The translations under genes were made by a program, and so were the position numbers. The notes below the pieces were generated by a model. It was not told where the DNA came from, searched no databases, and saw nothing but the letters and a program-made list of their open reading frames with translations. A stretch of 15,975 nucleotides of DNA from Candidatus Harrisonbacteria bacterium RIFCSPLOWO2_02_FULL_45_10c (lineage in GTDB: Bacteria; Patescibacteriota; Minisyncoccia; UBA6257; 02-FULL-45-10c): positions 22,378-38,352 of the forward strand of contig MHJM01000019.1 in NCBI GenBank assembly GCA_001818705.1, written 5' to 3'. Shown here piece by piece: positions 13,908 through 15,975 of the stretch. Each line of letters starts with the position of its first letter. Within the stretch, counting starts at the first letter, position 1.

Positions 13908-14073
13908 CCTTTCATTTACTTGAGAACATTGCGGAGGCATAGCTACAAAATGATGAGCGAGCAGGAATATTTCCGGGCTACCCAGGAGAGAAGCGACTAG
14001 GGTGGAAATATTCCGTTCAGTGAGCGAATCTATTTTGTCTATGCCAGAGCAGCGGTTCGAAAGAAATGAAAGG
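13908..14073. repeat. 166-bp long imperfect hairpin downstream of the response regulator gene
   Basis: Three blocks in order pair with three blocks in reverse order: CCTTTCATTT (13908-13917) with 14064-14073; GGCATAG plus ACAAAAT (13936-13951) with 14032-14045; and GGAATATTTCC (13964-13974) with 14004-14014, leaving a 29-nt loop. The paired blocks are separated by unpaired stretches of unequal length. It begins 6 nt below the response regulator stop. There is no T-run, so it is not a simple terminator. It may be a structured RNA or a MITE-like element; only one copy is seen here. Confidence 0.6.
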
Positions 14074-14079
14074 TGAGTG

Positions 14080-14448
14080 CTATCTTAAAAACTCCTTGGC
14101 TTTTTTAATCAAATCGTCAATGGAAATTCTAGCTTTAACGATATAATCCACTACTCCCAGCCCCCGGCCCTTTTCAATATCCGCTTCCTGTCCGAGATTG
14201 GAAATGATTATTACCGGCAAATTAGCGATTTGCGGGTCGCCTTTAATTTCCTCCAGCACTTCAAAACCGGATTTTCCCGGTAAAATAATATCCAACAACA
14301 CCAAATCAACCGGCTGGGCCTTCAGCGCCTTCAGCGCCTCGCTGCCGTCTTTAACCAAAAAAACCTCGAAGCCTTCGCGCTTGAGGCGATTGCCCAGCAA
14401 CGAAGACAAAAAAGGGTCGTCTTCAATAAGTAAAATTCTTTTTGACAT
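14080..14448 (-). CDS. Receiver-only response regulator (CheY/PilG/PilH-like)
   Basis: This 122-residue protein is a complete REC domain with no output domain. It has the acidic pair at 9-11 (LLIEDD), the phospho-acceptor Asp53 in LLDIILP, Ser83 in IISN (the switch Ser/Thr), Tyr102 and Lys105 in YIVKA. Stand-alone receivers act by protein-protein contact, as PilG, PilH or CheY do. Being the gene directly upstream of the pilin on the same strand, it may control pilus activity (inference); no histidine kinase lies in the window. It is also the first gene after the 16S rRNA gene on that strand. Its promoter has TTGCTA, 16 nt and TGGTATACT, with a leader of about 9 nt and no SD. Confidence 0.9.
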   Translation of the reverse strand: MSKRILLIEDDPFLSSLLGNRLKREGFEVFLVKDGSEALKALKAQPVDLVLLDIILPGKSGFEVLEEIKGDPQIANLPVIIISNLGQEADIEKGRGLGVVDYIVKARISIDDLIKKAKEFLR

Positions 14449-14464
14449 ATCGGCAATTACTGTA

Positions 14465-14492
14465 AGTATACCAATTCCCTACGCAGTAGCAA
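14465..14492 (-). promoter_or_regulatory. Promoter of the response regulator gene (extended -10)
   Basis: The minus strand has TTGCTA (14487-14492), a 16-nt spacer and TATACT (14465-14470) preceded by TGG. The -10 block TGGTATACT is identical to that of the pilin promoter, so the two may share regulation. Spacing to ATG is 16 nt, giving a leader of about 9 nt. Confidence 0.6.
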
Positions 14493-14536
14493 TTGAAATA
14501 AAGATAGATTTAAAAACTTTCTAGTTGCCTCATACG

Positions 14537-14637
14537 TTCGCCTTGCGGCGAATCGAATCGTGACTTAAAGACTCCCGCGTAAAATGAATCTTCGATTCAT
14601 CACGCGGCCACGTGATCGCATTAGCGATTTTACGTGG
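14537..14637 (-). other. Three hairpins in the spacer after the 16S rRNA 3' end
   Basis: The 244-nt spacer between the response regulator start (14448) and the 16S 3' end holds three stems and no tRNA or 23S gene. CCACGT...ACGTGG (14608-14637) encloses ATCGC/GCGAT. CCGCGT...ACGCGG (14575-14607) encloses TGAATC/GATTCA. TTCGCC/GGCGAA (14537-14552) has a GCAA loop (GNRA type) when read on the minus strand. They may serve rRNA processing or termination, though T-runs are weak. Confidence 0.5.
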
Positions 14638-14692
14638 CACGATCAACATCTTTGAAACCGACACTAATCATCTCAATAAAGAAATGACTTTT

Positions 14693-15752
<1,060 letters not shown>

Positions 15753-15762
<10 letters not shown>

Positions 15763-15975
15763 CTATTTTTAATTCGTCTCTTTACATAAGTTCGCGCATT
15801 GCCATAATGTTTTAACTTTCGTTCACGAACTCTCGCATCTTTTTCTGATCTATAACTTTCTATGTATACAAACTCCCAAGGTACGCCAAATTTTGTAGAT
15901 TGGTTCTTACCTTGATTATGAGATTCTAATCTCTTGTCGAAATCTGATGTTATTCCAAAGTACAAATCTTTCGTT
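15753..15975 (-). CDS. GIY-YIG endonuclease encoded in a 16S rRNA insertion (5' end beyond the window)
   Basis: GIY-YIG enzymes cut DNA, and those inside rRNA insertions usually spread the insertion by homing. The visible part is the C-terminal 73 residues. It starts TKDLYFGITSDFDKRL (the YIG half of the motif as YFG, then the catalytic Arg region), continues SHNQGKNQSTKFGVPWEFVYIE and ends with the RERKLKHY helix carrying the metal-binding Glu. This is the small single-domain type related to YhbQ. The GIY half would be just outside the window. An internal TTG at 15965 could act as a start but would cut the domain, so the frame most likely continues upstream. The stop TAG overlaps the first bases of the downstream 16S exon, leaving almost no intron sequence after the gene. 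Confidence 0.85.

Noticed and set aside
14449..14692. tRNA gene in the spacer after 16S
   Set aside because: The three hairpins do not form a cloverleaf with an acceptor stem, anticodon loop and T-loop (no GTTCRA-type T-loop in place).

Overview
The window looks like part of a Candidate Phyla Radiation (Patescibacteria, probably Parcubacteria-like) genome. The evidence is a divergent 16S rRNA gene carrying an endonuclease-bearing insertion, short compact genes with tiny gaps, a type IV pilus locus without a secretin, and AT-rich non-coding gaps packed with hairpins. This placement is my inference; no database search was possible.

Layout from left to right, with almost everything on the minus strand. 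(1) 1-929: ybeY followed by ftsA, whose 3' end is cut by the window edge. (2) 930-1123: a cluster of hairpins and terminators. (3) 1124-2020: a secreted M28 zinc peptidase with its own classical promoter and Shine-Dalgarno (SD) site. (4) 2021-2451: a gap holding a cloverleaf-like structured element, copy 1. (5) 2452-5433: lepB, hisS, a HIT-family gene, rpsU (bS21) and yqeY, a translation and secretion cluster. (6) 5477-5971: pth, the only plus-strand gene, head-to-head with lepB and overlapping the pilus locus tail-to-tail. (7) 5946-13541: a type IV pilus locus reading major pilin, unknown membrane protein, PilB, PilC, three minor-pilin-like proteins and a PilM-PilN fusion. (8) 13542-14079: a gap holding the pilin promoter, copy 2 of the structured element and a second long imperfect hairpin. 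(9) 14080-14448: a receiver-only response regulator. (10) 14693-15975: the 3' two thirds of a 16S gene, interrupted at its 5' side by an insertion encoding a GIY-YIG endonuclease that runs off the window.

Two observations stand out. First, the 16S 3' tail has no anti-SD sequence: after the intact helix 45 the RNA reads GGAUUAAUUAAAC instead of GGAUCACCUCCUUU. Consistent with this, nearly every gene here lacks an SD, and several have a -10 box (often TATACT) 6-9 nt before the start codon, which predicts leaderless mRNAs. The M28 peptidase is the exception and may be a foreign gene. Second, 2275-2410 and the reverse complement of 13686-13830 share one secondary structure. Their stems differ in sequence but stay paired, while bulge, loop and junction sequences are conserved. 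This is the signature of a structured RNA or structured DNA element; I cannot match it to a named family.

The 16S gene looks functional despite its divergence, because substitutions at normally conserved positions come as compensating pairs in helices 28, 30 and 37.
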